Below are positions 49,086 to 58,861 of a DNA stretch of 58,861 bases, in pieces. The notes under the pieces are model-generated. The model searched no databases and had not been told where the DNA came from. It worked only from the letters and a program-made list of their open reading frames with translations. Every line of letters starts with the position of its first letter. The first letter of the stretch is position 1. Location of the stretch: assembly GCA_021324575.1 (NCBI GenBank), contig JAJPIW010000072.1:1-58861 (forward strand), given 5' to 3'. Source of the DNA: Intrasporangiaceae bacterium. Lineage in GTDB: Bacteria > Actinomycetota > Actinomycetes > Actinomycetales > Dermatophilaceae. The translations under genes and the position numbers were made by a program.

Positions 49086-50787
49086 TCAGCTGCGCAGCTT
49101 GGCCCCGAAGTCGCCGAGCAGCAGTCCGCGCGCATCGTAGGCGCGGAGCTCGGCGTAGGTCGTGTCGCCGGTTCGGAACGCGAAGACCCGGACCCCGTCC
49201 CGCGAGCCGAAACCACAGAGCGGGACGTTGACTGCTGCGGTACCCGGGGCGAACGAGTAGGTGAGTCGCGCCACCCCGGAGGAGACGAAACCGGCGGCGC
49301 CGGCGCTGGCGCCCCAGGAGCCGGATGAGTAGTTGACCACCATTCCGGGGAAGAGCGGAATGGTGTCGCAGCCGGCCTGTCCCGAACTCAGGCACGGGTT
49401 CGAGCCGGGGAGTGCCATCGCGAGTGCCTCGCGGGTCGTGGTTGGGCGGAACGAAGGGTCGTATGCCGTGGGCAGCGGGACGAGCGCGAACAGGACCAGC
49501 GCCACGGCCGTCAACGAGGCCGCGACGAGGACACGGCTCCAGGGGCGGCCAGTCGCCATCCCCCGGCTGGTGGCCGGGTCCCTCGCGGCGCGGGTGCGAG
49601 AGATGCCCAGGACGCAGAGCAGACAGATCGCGAGCACTCGGGCGTTCTGCGCGAGGAACACGGCGTGGTCGCCGAGCCGAAGGTGCGCCACGAGGTCGGT
49701 CACGTTGAGCGTCATCGTCGCCACGAGCGCCCAACCGGCGCCGCGACGCAGCGCACCCGTCGACCCGACGAGCAGCATCCCGGCCAGCAGCGGCCAGAAC
49801 TGGTGGTGGGTCCAGGAGACCGGCGAGGCGGCCAGGGTCGCGCAGCCGACCAGAACGGCTGCCGCCGCCCGATCCCCGCGCAGTGCAACCGATCTGGCCC
49901 TGACCAGGCCGGCCACCACGACGAGCGTCACGACGAGGGCCCAGATCAGGGGGCGCACCGTGGGCGGTAGACCAGCGCGCAGAAGCAGCCCGTTGACCGA
50001 CTGGTTGCCCAGTGCAGCGAGGTCTCCGATCCGGTCCGTGGAGAAGACCTCGCGGGTCCAGTAGGCGACGCTGTCCGATGGCAGCACGACGAACGCGACG
50101 GCCGTCGCTCCGAGGAAGGTCAACGCGGCTGTGCCCGCCTCGCGGCGCCGGCCGACGACCAGTAGGTGGACGATGAACAGCAGGGGGGTCAGCTTGACCG
50201 CTGCCGCGAGCCCGATGAGCACGCCGCGCACCGGCCGCGGAAGGACCCCGAGAACGTCGAGGAGACAGAGGACCACGAGAGCCAGGCTCACCTGTCCGAA
50301 CCGCAGGTTGCTCTGCCCCGGAGCGCTGAGCAGCACCCCCAACGACACGAGCCACCCGACCGACCCACGGCGCTCCGGCGGCGACGCGAGCGCTCGGGAG
50401 GCCACCACCCTGCCCAGGCCGACGAGAGCGCCAAGCGTCCCCGCGGTCCACAGCACGCCGACGGCGACGAAGGGCAGCCACATGACCGGCGCCATGATGA
50501 CCGCCGCGAACGGCGGATAGGTGAACGGGTCGCCGTTGGGGGCGTGGAACGCGTACAGCGGCTGGCCCGCGAAGATGCTTCGGACCGCGCCCCAGTAGAC
50601 ACCCAGGTCAGCCAGCCGGTCGCTCGACCGACGGAGCGGGATCAGCGAGCAGGTTGCCGCCGCCGCGAGGGCGAAGAGCCAGCCCAGGACGCGGCGGCCG
50701 GTCGGAGTCCAGAGCCCGAGGGGACCGCGCCGGTCGTCCGGGGCTGCCGTCCGGACACCGTCGGTGACCTCTGCGGTGGGGAGCCGC

Positions 50788-50798
<11 letters not shown>
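49086..50798 (-). CDS. GT87-like (DUF2029) polyprenol-dependent membrane mannosyl/glycosyltransferase
   Basis: This 570-residue protein has about 10 membrane helices with the family's first-loop [19 protein letters not shown] and [11 protein letters not shown] motifs, then a C-terminal extracytoplasmic domain with three cysteines. GT87 enzymes add mannose to envelope glycolipids from polyprenyl-phosphate-mannose. The only in-frame start near the expected N-terminus is TTG 50798, which lies inside the 3' end of pgm (11-base overlap). Expression is probably coupled to pgm. Acceptor unknown. Confidence 0.8.
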
Positions 50799-52452
<1,654 letters not shown>

Positions 52453-52563
52453 GTCGAGCATCCTTGCACCGCCGGGCAGGCCGTGCAGCCCCGGCGGTGG
52501 GGTGTCTCAGCACCCGGCGGGGCCCGGCGTATCAGACGGCGTCCCGAAGTCCTCCTTCGAGGT

Positions 52564-52584
52564 GTCGGCCCACTCGGGGCCGAC
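52564..52584 (+). promoter_or_regulatory. Leader hairpin upstream of the trypsin-like protease gene
   Basis: GTCGGCCC and GGGCCGAC pair around a 5-base loop, 22 bases before the ribosome-binding site. A second small hairpin (GGTG/CACC) lies near 52500. Their role is unknown. Confidence 0.4.
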
Positions 52585-52616
52585 GTCGTCCAGACGTGAC
52601 GACCCAAGGAGGGAAC

Positions 52617-54005
52617 ATGTCAAAACTCAGCATCGCGGGGGTTGCCTTCGGAGCGGGGCTGGCCATCGCGGCCACCATGGGGGCGGGGGTGGCCACGGCA
52701 GCGGTGGCACCCACGACCTTCGCCGCTCCGGCCGCAGCATCCTCATCGGCCGGTCCTCAGGAACCCAAGGCGGTGGCGAAGTCAGCCGCCCTCGCCAAGG
52801 GTGCCGCACCGATCCACAACCTCAGCAAGCGTGACGCGGCACTCCAGGCCCGCCAGGCACCGCTCCTCGAGGCGGCCGGCGTCGCCATCAAGGCGAGCCA
52901 CGTCGCCGGCTCGGACATCGCCGGCGCCAGCATCGACGTCGATGCCGGACGGGTGGATCTCTACCGCACCAAGCCCAGCGCGGCGCTGCCGACCGGCATG
53001 GCCACACCGGGCGTCACGATCTCGGTCCATGCGGCCAAGTTCAGCGCCGGCCAGCTCGAGCAGGCGGCGGCGAACCTCAAGGCGTCCGCCCGGTCGCTCG
53101 GTGACCGCGGCGTCGCGGTGTCGTCGGTCTCCATCCCGGTGACCGGTGCCGGCCTGGACGTCACCCTGCTGAGTGCACCGACCAAGGCTGCCGGGGCGCC
53201 AAGAGCGCAGGCCGCCTCGGAGGCGAAGTCGACGCTCAACACCGTCCTCGGCGGGACGGTCGGGAAGACCACGACGTCGACGGCGACCTGGGACAAGGGA
53301 AGCGAGTACTTCAGCGGCTGGCGGTTCAACGACTTCCCGTCGTGGTACGGCGGCGACCGCATCGCCCAGGGCTGTACGACCGGCTTCCCGGCGCTCTTCA
53401 ACGGCGCCATGGAGATGATGACGGCGACCCACTGCGGCGGCGTCGGCACCGTCTTCACCAACGGCCCCCGCACCAACGGCTCGACGCTGTACCTCGGCAC
53501 CGTCACCTCCGCCAACAGCGGGACCGACGTGTCGGTCATCGACGTGGCGGGCTCGAGCAACTACATCAACGTCGGTCCGGCGCAGAACAGCTCGATCAGG
53601 GCGGTCGGCTCGTGGCAGTCACCCGTCGTGGGCTCGTACGTCTGCCAGTCCGGCTCCTACACCGGTGAGGTCTGCGGTCTGCGCGTGGTCGACACGAACC
53701 AGAGCGTCTGCACGAGCTACATCCTCTGGTTCTGTTCGGCATACATGGGCCCGATGGCCGACGTCGTCAACTACCTGGGGTCGGGCTCCTACGCGGCCGG
53801 CCATGGCGACAGCGGCGGCCCGCTCTACTGGTACGACTCGGCCGGCTACGTCCGTCCGGTCGGTCAGGTCCACGGCCAGCTGTTCCCGAATGCCAAGGCG
53901 GCCTACCCGGCATACTTCACCGACCAGATGTGGTGTCCGGCACCGGAGGGATGGCAGCAGCGCTGCTCGGCGGGCTTCTCGTTCGCCCACATGCCGGGCA
54001 AGTGA
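52617..54005 (+). CDS. Secreted chymotrypsin-fold (S1-like) serine protease with propeptide
   Basis: This 462-residue protein starts at ATG 52617 behind a strong AAGGAGGG. A signal peptide (residues about 1-30) is followed by a propeptide-like region of about 200 residues (HNLSKRDAALQARQA and AAKFSAGQLEQAAANL). The catalytic domain has His272 (TATHCGG), Asp304 (GTDVSVID) and Ser399 (GHGDSGGPLY). Several cysteines could form disulfides, consistent with export. It is similar in layout to actinobacterial streptogrisin-like proteases. It ends before two hairpins. Substrate unknown. Confidence 0.88.
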   Translation: MSKLSIAGVAFGAGLAIAATMGAGVATAAVAPTTFAAPAAASSSAGPQEPKAVAKSAALAKGAAPIHNLSKRDAALQARQAPLLEAAGVAIKASHVAGSDIAGASIDVDAGRVDLYRTKPSAALPTGMATPGVTISVHAAKFSAGQLEQAAANLKASARSLGDRGVAVSSVSIPVTGAGLDVTLLSAPTKAAGAPRAQAASEAKSTLNTVLGGTVGKTTTSTATWDKGSEYFSGWRFNDFPSWYGGDRIAQGCTTGFPALFNGAMEMMTATHCGGVGTVFTNGPRTNGSTLYLGTVTSANSGTDVSVIDVAGSSNYINVGPAQNSSIRAVGSWQSPVVGSYVCQSGSYTGEVCGLRVVDTNQSVCTSYILWFCSAYMGPMADVVNYLGSGSYAAGHGDSGGPLYWYDSAGYVRPVGQVHGQLFPNAKAAYPAYFTDQMWCPAPEGWQQRCSAGFSFAHMPGK

Positions 54006-54022
54006 GGTCCGGCTGAGTGGCC

Positions 54023-54080
54023 GTGTTCGTCTGTCGCAGGAGTGGCCGACCTGTCGAACGCTCCTGCGACGGACGAACAC
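54023..54080 (+). terminator. Hairpin terminator of the trypsin-like protease gene
   Basis: 20-base arms at 54023-54042 and 54061-54080 with one mismatch, 18 bases after the stop. Confidence 0.75.
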
Positions 54081-54081
54081 T

Positions 54082-54108
54082 CCTGACCCGGGTATGAGTC
54101 GGGTCAGG
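54082..54108 (-). terminator. Hairpin overlapping the phosphoribosyltransferase stop codon
   Basis: CCTGACCCG and CGGGTCAGG pair around nine bases. The right arm contains the minus-strand TGA stop (54104-54106). Confidence 0.6.
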
Positions 54109-54601
54109 GCCGATCGGCGCTCGTATGCCGGGTGACCGGCGGGAGGGTGGACCACGGGAAGTTGATCCAGCGGTCGGTGTACTTGTGGACGTAGTCGCAC
54201 TTCACGACCGAGCGCGGCTTCTCGAAGATCACGGCGGTGCGCACGTCCGCGACGTGGTCGGCGCAGTAGACCCTGACCAGCTCCAGGGTGTGCCCGGTGT
54301 CCGCGACGTCGTCGGCGACGAGCACCTTCAGGCCGGACAGGTCGACGGCGGACGGCGTCGGCGGCAGCATGATCGGCACGTCCAGGCGGGCGTCGACCCC
54401 GGTGTAGAACTCGACGTTGACGACGAAGACGTTCTTGACGTCCAAGGCGTAGCCGAGCGCGCCACCGAACGGCAGCCCGCCCCGAGCGATCGACAGCACG
54501 ATGTCGGGGTCGTAGCCGCTGTCGACGACCGACTGGGCGACGCTGCGCACCGCCTCCCCGAACATCTCGTAGGTCAGCGTCTCCCGAGGCTGCTCGCTCA
54601 T
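54104..54601 (-). CDS. Purine-type phosphoribosyltransferase
   Basis: This 165-residue type-I phosphoribosyltransferase has the PRPP motif VLVADDVADTGHTL, an upstream SIARGGLPFGGALGYAL loop and a C-terminal WINFPW segment, as in xanthine/hypoxanthine-guanine salvage enzymes. It converts a base plus PRPP to a nucleotide, but the base cannot be fixed from the motifs. ATG 54601 lies 57 bases after the glgB stop on the same strand. A metabolic link to glgB is not evident. Confidence 0.85.
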   Translation of the reverse strand: MSEQPRETLTYEMFGEAVRSVAQSVVDSGYDPDIVLSIARGGLPFGGALGYALDVKNVFVVNVEFYTGVDARLDVPIMLPPTPSAVDLSGLKVLVADDVADTGHTLELVRVYCADHVADVRTAVIFEKPRSVVKCDYVHKYTDRWINFPWSTLPPVTRHTSADRP

Positions 54602-54658
54602 CCGGCCGGGTCCGCCGTCGCCGGACCCGACACCGTGGACCGCCCGCTCACAGCCGGG

Positions 54659-56914
54659 TCACGCTCCGACCTCGAACGGGGCGACCTCGATCTCCTCGGC
54701 GGCGGACAGGCCGGCCGCCTCGAGGGGGGCGAGGTAGACCGCCGAGAGTGGGGCCACCCGGACGTGGACGGAGAACGGCTGGCCCTGCCACGGCTCCTCG
54801 ACGGCGTCGAGGACGACGTCGGCCTGGCTGGGCGTGCCGCTCTCGTCGAAGCCGCTCGTGTCGACGACGACCTTCCACTGACCGCCGCGGGGGACCCCGA
54901 GGCGCAACGACTCCTTGGCGCCGCCGCTGAAGTTAGCGGCCACCGCGACGACGGGTGCGGTGCTGTGGTCGGCATCGCCAAAACGTAGGTAGGAGAACGT
55001 GTTTCCGCCGTTGTCGTTGGCGTCGAGCCACTCGAAGCCACTCGGGGAGGAGTCAAGTGCCCACAGCGCCGGGTGGCTCTTGTAGATCCGGTTGAGCTCC
55101 TTGACCAGGTTGTGCACGCGGTAGTGGGCGGCGTGGTCGAGCAGCCACCAGTCGAGCGAGCGGCCGTCGGCCCACTCACCGGGCTGGGCGAACTCCTGGC
55201 CCATGAAGAGCAGCTGCTTGCCGGGGTGGCTCCACATGTAGGCGAGGAAGGTGCGCAGCGTCGCGAGCTGGTCGTAGCGGTTGCCCGGGATCTTGTTGAG
55301 CATCGACCCCTTGCCGTGGACGACCTCGTCGTGGCTGATCGGCAGGAGGTAGTTCTCGCTGTAGGCGTACATGAGCGAGAAGGTCAGCAGGTTGTGGTGG
55401 TACTGCCGGTTGACCGGGTCCTCCTTCAGGTAGCGGAGGGAGTCGTTCATCCAGCCCATGTTCCACTTCAGCCCGAAGCCCAGGCCGCCGCTGCTGGTCT
55501 CCTTGGTGACGCCCGGCCACGACGTCGACTCCTCGGCGATCGTGACGATCCCGGGGGTTCTCTTGTATGCCGTGGCGTTGGACTCCTGGAGCAGGCCGAT
55601 CGCCTCGAGGTTCTCCCGGCCGCCGTGGACGTTGGGGAGCCACTCGCCCGCCTTGCGGGAGTAGTCGAGGTACAGCATCGAGGCGACCGCGTCGACACGC
55701 AGCCCGTCGACGTGGAACTCCTCCAGCCAGTAGGTGGCGTTGGCGACGAGGAAGTTGCGGACCTGGATCCGGCCGAAGTCGAAGATGTGGGTGCCCCAGT
55801 CGGGCTGGTCACCACGTCGCGGGTCCGGGTGCTCGTAGAGCGGGAGGCCGTCGAACCGGGCGAGCGCCCACGCATCCTTGGGGAAGTGGGCCGGGACCCA
55901 GTCCAGGATGACGCCGATGCCGGCCTGGTGCAGCCGGTCGACGAGGTACTTGAAGTCGTCGGGGGAGCCGAACCGCGAGGTCGGGGCGTAGTAGCCGGTC
56001 ACCTGGTAGCCCCACGAGGGGCCGTACGGGTGCTCCATGACGGGCAGGAGCTCGACGTGGGTGAAGCCGAGGTCCGCGACGTAGTTGACGAGGTGCTCGG
56101 CCAGGTCGCGGTAGGACAGGCCCTGCCGCCACGAGCCGAGGTGCACCTCGTAGACGCTCATCGGTCCCTCGTGCGGGTTGCTCTCCTGGCGGGCCGTCAT
56201 CCACTCGTCGTCGGCCCACTCGTGGGTCGAGTGGTCGACGACCGAGGCGGTCGCCGGGGGCACCTCGGTACGCCGGGCGAGGGGGTCGGACTTGGCCCGC
56301 AGGATGTCGTCGGCGCCGCGGATCTCGTACTTGTAGACGGCTCCGTCCACCACGCCGGGGACGAAGAGCTCCCAGACGCCGGACTTGCCGATGAGTCGCA
56401 TCGGGTGGGTGCGGGAGTCCCAGTCGTTGAAGTCGCCGATGACGTGGACCGCCTTGGCACGGGGCGCCCAGACGGCGAACGACGTGCCCCGCACAGTGCC
56501 GAGCGGGCCGGGGTACTCCTGCACGTGGGCGCCGAGGACGGTCCACAGCAGCTCGTGCCGGCCTTCGCCGATGAGGTGGAGGTCGACCTCCCCGAGGGTG
56601 GGCGCGAAGCGGTACGGGTCGTCCTGCTCGTGCTCGACGCCGTCGGCCCAGGTGACGAGGACCCGGTAGTCCATCGTCTTGTCCACGTCCGGGCGCAGCG
56701 CGCTCCAGACGCCCTCGGCCTCGTGCGACAGGTCGACCGTCGCGCCGTCCTCGAAGCGGATCCGGACCGAGTTGGCGAGGGGGCGGAACACACGGATGCG
56801 CAGCCCGCCGTCCTCGAGGTGCTGGCCGAGCAGGTCGTGCGGCTGCTGGTGGCGCCCGTGGGCGAGTGCCGCGATGGCCCCGCCCAGCTCGGTGCTGGGA
56901 GTGGGTGGTGTCAT
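54659..56914 (-). CDS. glgB: 1,4-alpha-glucan branching enzyme
   Basis: This 751-residue GH13 enzyme has an N-terminal extension, a CBM48 domain (FAVWAPRAKAVHVIGDFNDW) and the barrel motifs GVILDWVPAHFPKD, GLRVDAVASMLYLDYS (nucleophile Asp), VTIAEEST (acid Glu) and LPISHDEVVHGKGS. It makes alpha-1,6 branches in glycogen-like glucan. ATG 56914 follows AGGAGG and overlaps the maltokinase stop by 4 bases. It works on glucan elongated by GlgE from maltose-1-phosphate supplied by the next two genes upstream. Confidence 0.95.
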   Translation of the reverse strand: MTPPTPSTELGGAIAALAHGRHQQPHDLLGQHLEDGGLRIRVFRPLANSVRIRFEDGATVDLSHEAEGVWSALRPDVDKTMDYRVLVTWADGVEHEQDDPYRFAPTLGEVDLHLIGEGRHELLWTVLGAHVQEYPGPLGTVRGTSFAVWAPRAKAVHVIGDFNDWDSRTHPMRLIGKSGVWELFVPGVVDGAVYKYEIRGADDILRAKSDPLARRTEVPPATASVVDHSTHEWADDEWMTARQESNPHEGPMSVYEVHLGSWRQGLSYRDLAEHLVNYVADLGFTHVELLPVMEHPYGPSWGYQVTGYYAPTSRFGSPDDFKYLVDRLHQAGIGVILDWVPAHFPKDAWALARFDGLPLYEHPDPRRGDQPDWGTHIFDFGRIQVRNFLVANATYWLEEFHVDGLRVDAVASMLYLDYSRKAGEWLPNVHGGRENLEAIGLLQESNATAYKRTPGIVTIAEESTSWPGVTKETSSGGLGFGLKWNMGWMNDSLRYLKEDPVNRQYHHNLLTFSLMYAYSENYLLPISHDEVVHGKGSMLNKIPGNRYDQLATLRTFLAYMWSHPGKQLLFMGQEFAQPGEWADGRSLDWWLLDHAAHYRVHNLVKELNRIYKSHPALWALDSSPSGFEWLDANDNGGNTFSYLRFGDADHSTAPVVAVAANFSGGAKESLRLGVPRGGQWKVVVDTSGFDESGTPSQADVVLDAVEEPWQGQPFSVHVRVAPLSAVYLAPLEAAGLSAAEEIEVAPFEVGA

Positions 56915-58362
56915 GGACGGACCTCCTGGGAGTTCGCCGCCGCGGGGGTGTCCGCGAGCAGGCGTTGCACGGCGTCGAGCGGGATGGACAGCCAGGTCGG
57001 CCGGTTGCGCGCCTCGTAGACGACCTCGTAGACGGCCTTGTCGAGCTCGAAGGCGGTGAGCAGGGCGCCGAGCAGGCGGGGGTCGGTGCCCGACTGCGCG
57101 GCATACCCGTCGAGGAAGGCGTTCTGGGTGGCCGTCACCCAGGCGCGGGCGCTCGTGCCCGGCCGGGCGTGTTCGGCGGAGCCGCCGGCGTAGTCGAAGG
57201 ACCGCAGCATCCCGGCCACATCGCGGATCCACTGGTCGGGCTGGGTGCGCTGGGCGAGCGGCCGCAGCGGCTCACCCTCGAAGTCGAGGAGGATCCAGCC
57301 GCGCTCGGGGGAGTGGAGCACCTGGCCGAGGTGGTAGTCGCCGTGGACCCGCTGCATGTCCGGCCAGTCCGCCGCCTCCGCGGTGGCGAGAATGGCAGCG
57401 ATCTGCTTCTCGTATGCCGCGAGGGCCGGGACCTCGGACTCGGCGACGGCTGCGCGGGCACGCATCTGGGCGATGATCGCGTGGGCCGTGTCCGGCGTCG
57501 TCGGCGTCCGGCCGAGGCTGGTGGCCAGGTCGCGGTGGACGACCGCAGTCGCCTCGCCGAGGGCACGCGCCGAGTCGGTGAAGTCGGTGCCCTCGGCGAC
57601 CGACCGCACGGCGACCCGCCACGCGTCCTCGACGCCGGGCAGGAGCTCCTGGGCGAACGCGAGGTCGCCGGCGACCTCGTCGCCGGTCGGACCGGGCCAG
57701 CGCCCGGACAGGTGGCCCACTGTCGCGGGCACCCGGTCACAGCCGGCCTCCATGAGCGCGCCCTGCAGCTCGACGTCGGGGTTGAGGCCCCCTTGCAGCA
57801 TGCGAAAGACCTTGACCATCAAGGGTTTTGGTTCGCCAGCCGCTGTCGTGGCCTCGACGATGATCGAGGTGTTGGACTGCTCGCCGGAGAGCACCTTGCT
57901 CGCACGGAAGGTCATGAGGGACGGCCAGAGCGGGTGCGGTGTGCCGACGAAGGCGGGGTCGAGCGCCTCGCTCTCGGAGGAGGACGCAACCGACGCCCGA
58001 CCCTGGATGACGGCCAGGAGCTGCGCGGCATACGCCGGGTCGTGGCACCCGTCGTAGACCCAGCGCGTCCCGAGGACCGAGTGCTCGATCGTGCCGACGA
58101 GCGCGTGCTCGAGCCCGGCGACCGGGGCGTCCCGATAGGTGAGCGGGACCTGGTAGACGACGGTGCCCGAGCCGGCGCCGTCGGCGACGATCATCGTCTC
58201 GATCCCGACCTGTCCGTCCGGGTCGTCGAAGCGGAACGCGTGCAGACGGCGCGTCGAGGGCGCGTGGCCCTTGGCGGCATACCAGCGTTGGCTGCCCATC
58301 CAGGCCTCGACGAGCTGGAGCTTGGTGGGCGTCAGGGTGGCCCCGTGATGGAGCTCAGCCAC
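56911..58362 (-). CDS. mak: Maltokinase (Mak/Pep2)
   Basis: This 483-residue kinase phosphorylates maltose to maltose-1-phosphate for GlgE. It starts at GTG 58362 behind GGAG within treS (8-base overlap). Family features are the WMGSQRWYAAKG opening, WPSLMTFRASKVLSGEQSNTS with the nucleotide region, and the kinase-like catalytic HGDYHLGQVLHS and ILLDFEGEP (metal-binding Asp). It is encoded between treS and glgB, the standard order of the actinobacterial GlgE pathway. In mycobacteria TreS and Mak form a complex. Confidence 0.93.
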   Translation of the reverse strand: MAELHHGATLTPTKLQLVEAWMGSQRWYAAKGHAPSTRRLHAFRFDDPDGQVGIETMIVADGAGSGTVVYQVPLTYRDAPVAGLEHALVGTIEHSVLGTRWVYDGCHDPAYAAQLLAVIQGRASVASSSESEALDPAFVGTPHPLWPSLMTFRASKVLSGEQSNTSIIVEATTAAGEPKPLMVKVFRMLQGGLNPDVELQGALMEAGCDRVPATVGHLSGRWPGPTGDEVAGDLAFAQELLPGVEDAWRVAVRSVAEGTDFTDSARALGEATAVVHRDLATSLGRTPTTPDTAHAIIAQMRARAAVAESEVPALAAYEKQIAAILATAEAADWPDMQRVHGDYHLGQVLHSPERGWILLDFEGEPLRPLAQRTQPDQWIRDVAGMLRSFDYAGGSAEHARPGTSARAWVTATQNAFLDGYAAQSGTDPRLLGALLTAFELDKAVYEVVYEARNRPTWLSIPLDAVQRLLADTPAAANSQEVRP

Positions 58363-58861
58363 GACGGGACTCCGACGGGCCGTAGAGCCGCAGCCAGAAG
58401 AAGTCACGCGACCCCAGCGTGAGGTGGAGGCCGCCGTCGTCGTCGATGTCGGGGAAGCCGTGCCCGCCGAAGAGGTCGACGGTGCTCCACCCGGCATACG
58501 GCTCGGGCAGCTGCAGCCGACCGGCCTGCGGGCGGGCGGCGAGGTTGTTGACGCAGAGCACGACCTCGCCGGGGTGCCCCTGGTCATCGACGACACCGGC
58601 GCGGACGTAGGCGAGGAGCGACTCGTTGTCGGCCACCACCGGCGTGTAGTCGCCGAGCCCGAACACCGGGTGCCGGCGGCGGATGTCGAGCATCGCCTTG
58701 ACCCAGTGGAGGAACGACCCACCGGTCGCCATCTGGGCCTCGACGTTGACGTTGTTGTAGTGGTAGACGAGCGAGGAGATCACCGGCAGGTAGAGCTTGC
58801 CCGGGTCGGCCGCCGAGAAGCCGGCGTTGCGGTCGGGGGTCCACTGCATCGGGGTGCGCAC
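58355..58861 (-). CDS. treS: Trehalose synthase, C-terminal fragment (runs off the right edge)
   Basis: The last 168 residues of a GH13 maltose alpha-D-glucosyltransferase (trehalose synthase). The fragment opens in the active-site-distal RTPMQWTPDRNAGFS region, passes through VNVEAQMATGGSFLHWVKAML and the small C-terminal beta domain (VVLCVNNLAARPQAG), and ends FFWLRLYGPSESRRG. The frame is open to the window end, so the start is outside. It interconverts trehalose and maltose and feeds the maltokinase. glgE is expected further right. Confidence 0.93.
   Translation of the reverse strand: MRTPMQWTPDRNAGFSAADPGKLYLPVISSLVYHYNNVNVEAQMATGGSFLHWVKAMLDIRRRHPVFGLGDYTPVVADNESLLAYVRAGVVDDQGHPGEVVLCVNNLAARPQAGRLQLPEPYAGWSTVDLFGGHGFPDIDDDGGLHLTLGSRDFFWLRLYGPSESRRG

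Overview
The window is a gene-dense, high-GC stretch of bacterial chromosome. NucS (in place of MutS/MutL), the TreS-maltokinase-GlgB cassette, an ECF42-type sigma factor, MTH1187/DUF6295-type small proteins, GTG-rich starts and several apparent leaderless promoters all point to an actinobacterium. A Micrococcales/Intrasporangiaceae-like member is my best guess from gene style, not something proven here. I see no rRNA, tRNA, CRISPR array, transposase or phage gene. About 53 protein genes are called; two are cut by the window edges.

Layout. 0-1.4 kb: C-terminal part of ethylmalonyl-CoA mutase. 1.6-5.6 kb: large secreted subtilisin-like protease. 5.6-6.6 kb: non-coding block of three diverged tandem repeats with long palindromes at their junctions. 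6.6-13.5 kb: amino-sugar uptake and catabolism cluster (SIS-domain isomerase/deaminase diverging from an ABC importer, DeoR regulator, ROK kinase and PfkB kinase) with a DasR-like operator in the divergent promoter. 13.5-21.7 kb: mixed housekeeping (histidine phosphatase, NucS, DMT and MFS transporters, MarR, dienelactone hydrolase, YCII plus ECF42 sigma factor). 21.8-23.6 kb: double-headed 3-hydroxybutyryl-CoA dehydrogenase. 23.6-26.0 kb: ArsR plus two CDF metal exporters. 26.3-33.5 kb: small zinc-ribbon-like protein, AI-2E transporter, crotonyl-CoA carboxylase/reductase, envelope glycosyltransferase and deacetylase, GH15-like hydrolase. 33.5-36.3 kb: methylmalonyl-CoA epimerase, acetyl-CoA acetyltransferase, MeaB. 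36.4-41.2 kb: DUF2127, a fused receiver-like/thioredoxin-reductase-like protein, thiamine-binding protein, GNAT, DUF1275, MarR. 41.3-43.1 kb: acyl-CoA mutase large subunit. 43.3-49.0 kb: membrane protein and lipoprotein pair, thioredoxin/TPR protein, and an esterase-esterase-ATP-grasp cassette. 49.1-54.0 kb: GT87-like transferase, phosphoglucomutase, secreted trypsin-like protease. 54.1 kb to the end: phosphoribosyltransferase, then glgB, maltokinase and treS of the GlgE alpha-glucan pathway.

How the genes work together. Thiolase, hydroxybutyryl-CoA dehydrogenase, Ccr, Ecm, epimerase, acyl-CoA mutase and MeaB form most of an ethylmalonyl-CoA/propionyl-CoA route from acetyl-CoA to succinyl-CoA, spread over six places in the window. 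Phosphoglucomutase and TreS-Mak-GlgB belong to glycogen/trehalose metabolism.

The most unusual signal is genome-style rather than a gene. The non-palindromic octamer GTATGCCG (or its complement CGGCATAC) occurs about 75 times by my manual count, in both orientations, in genes and between genes, where about 2 would be expected from base composition. It often uses otherwise disfavoured codons (GCA-TAC, TAT-GCC, ATA). This looks like a HIP1- or uptake-sequence-like dispersed motif. A second non-coding theme is long inverted repeats placed at gene ends, several of them overlapping the stop codon.
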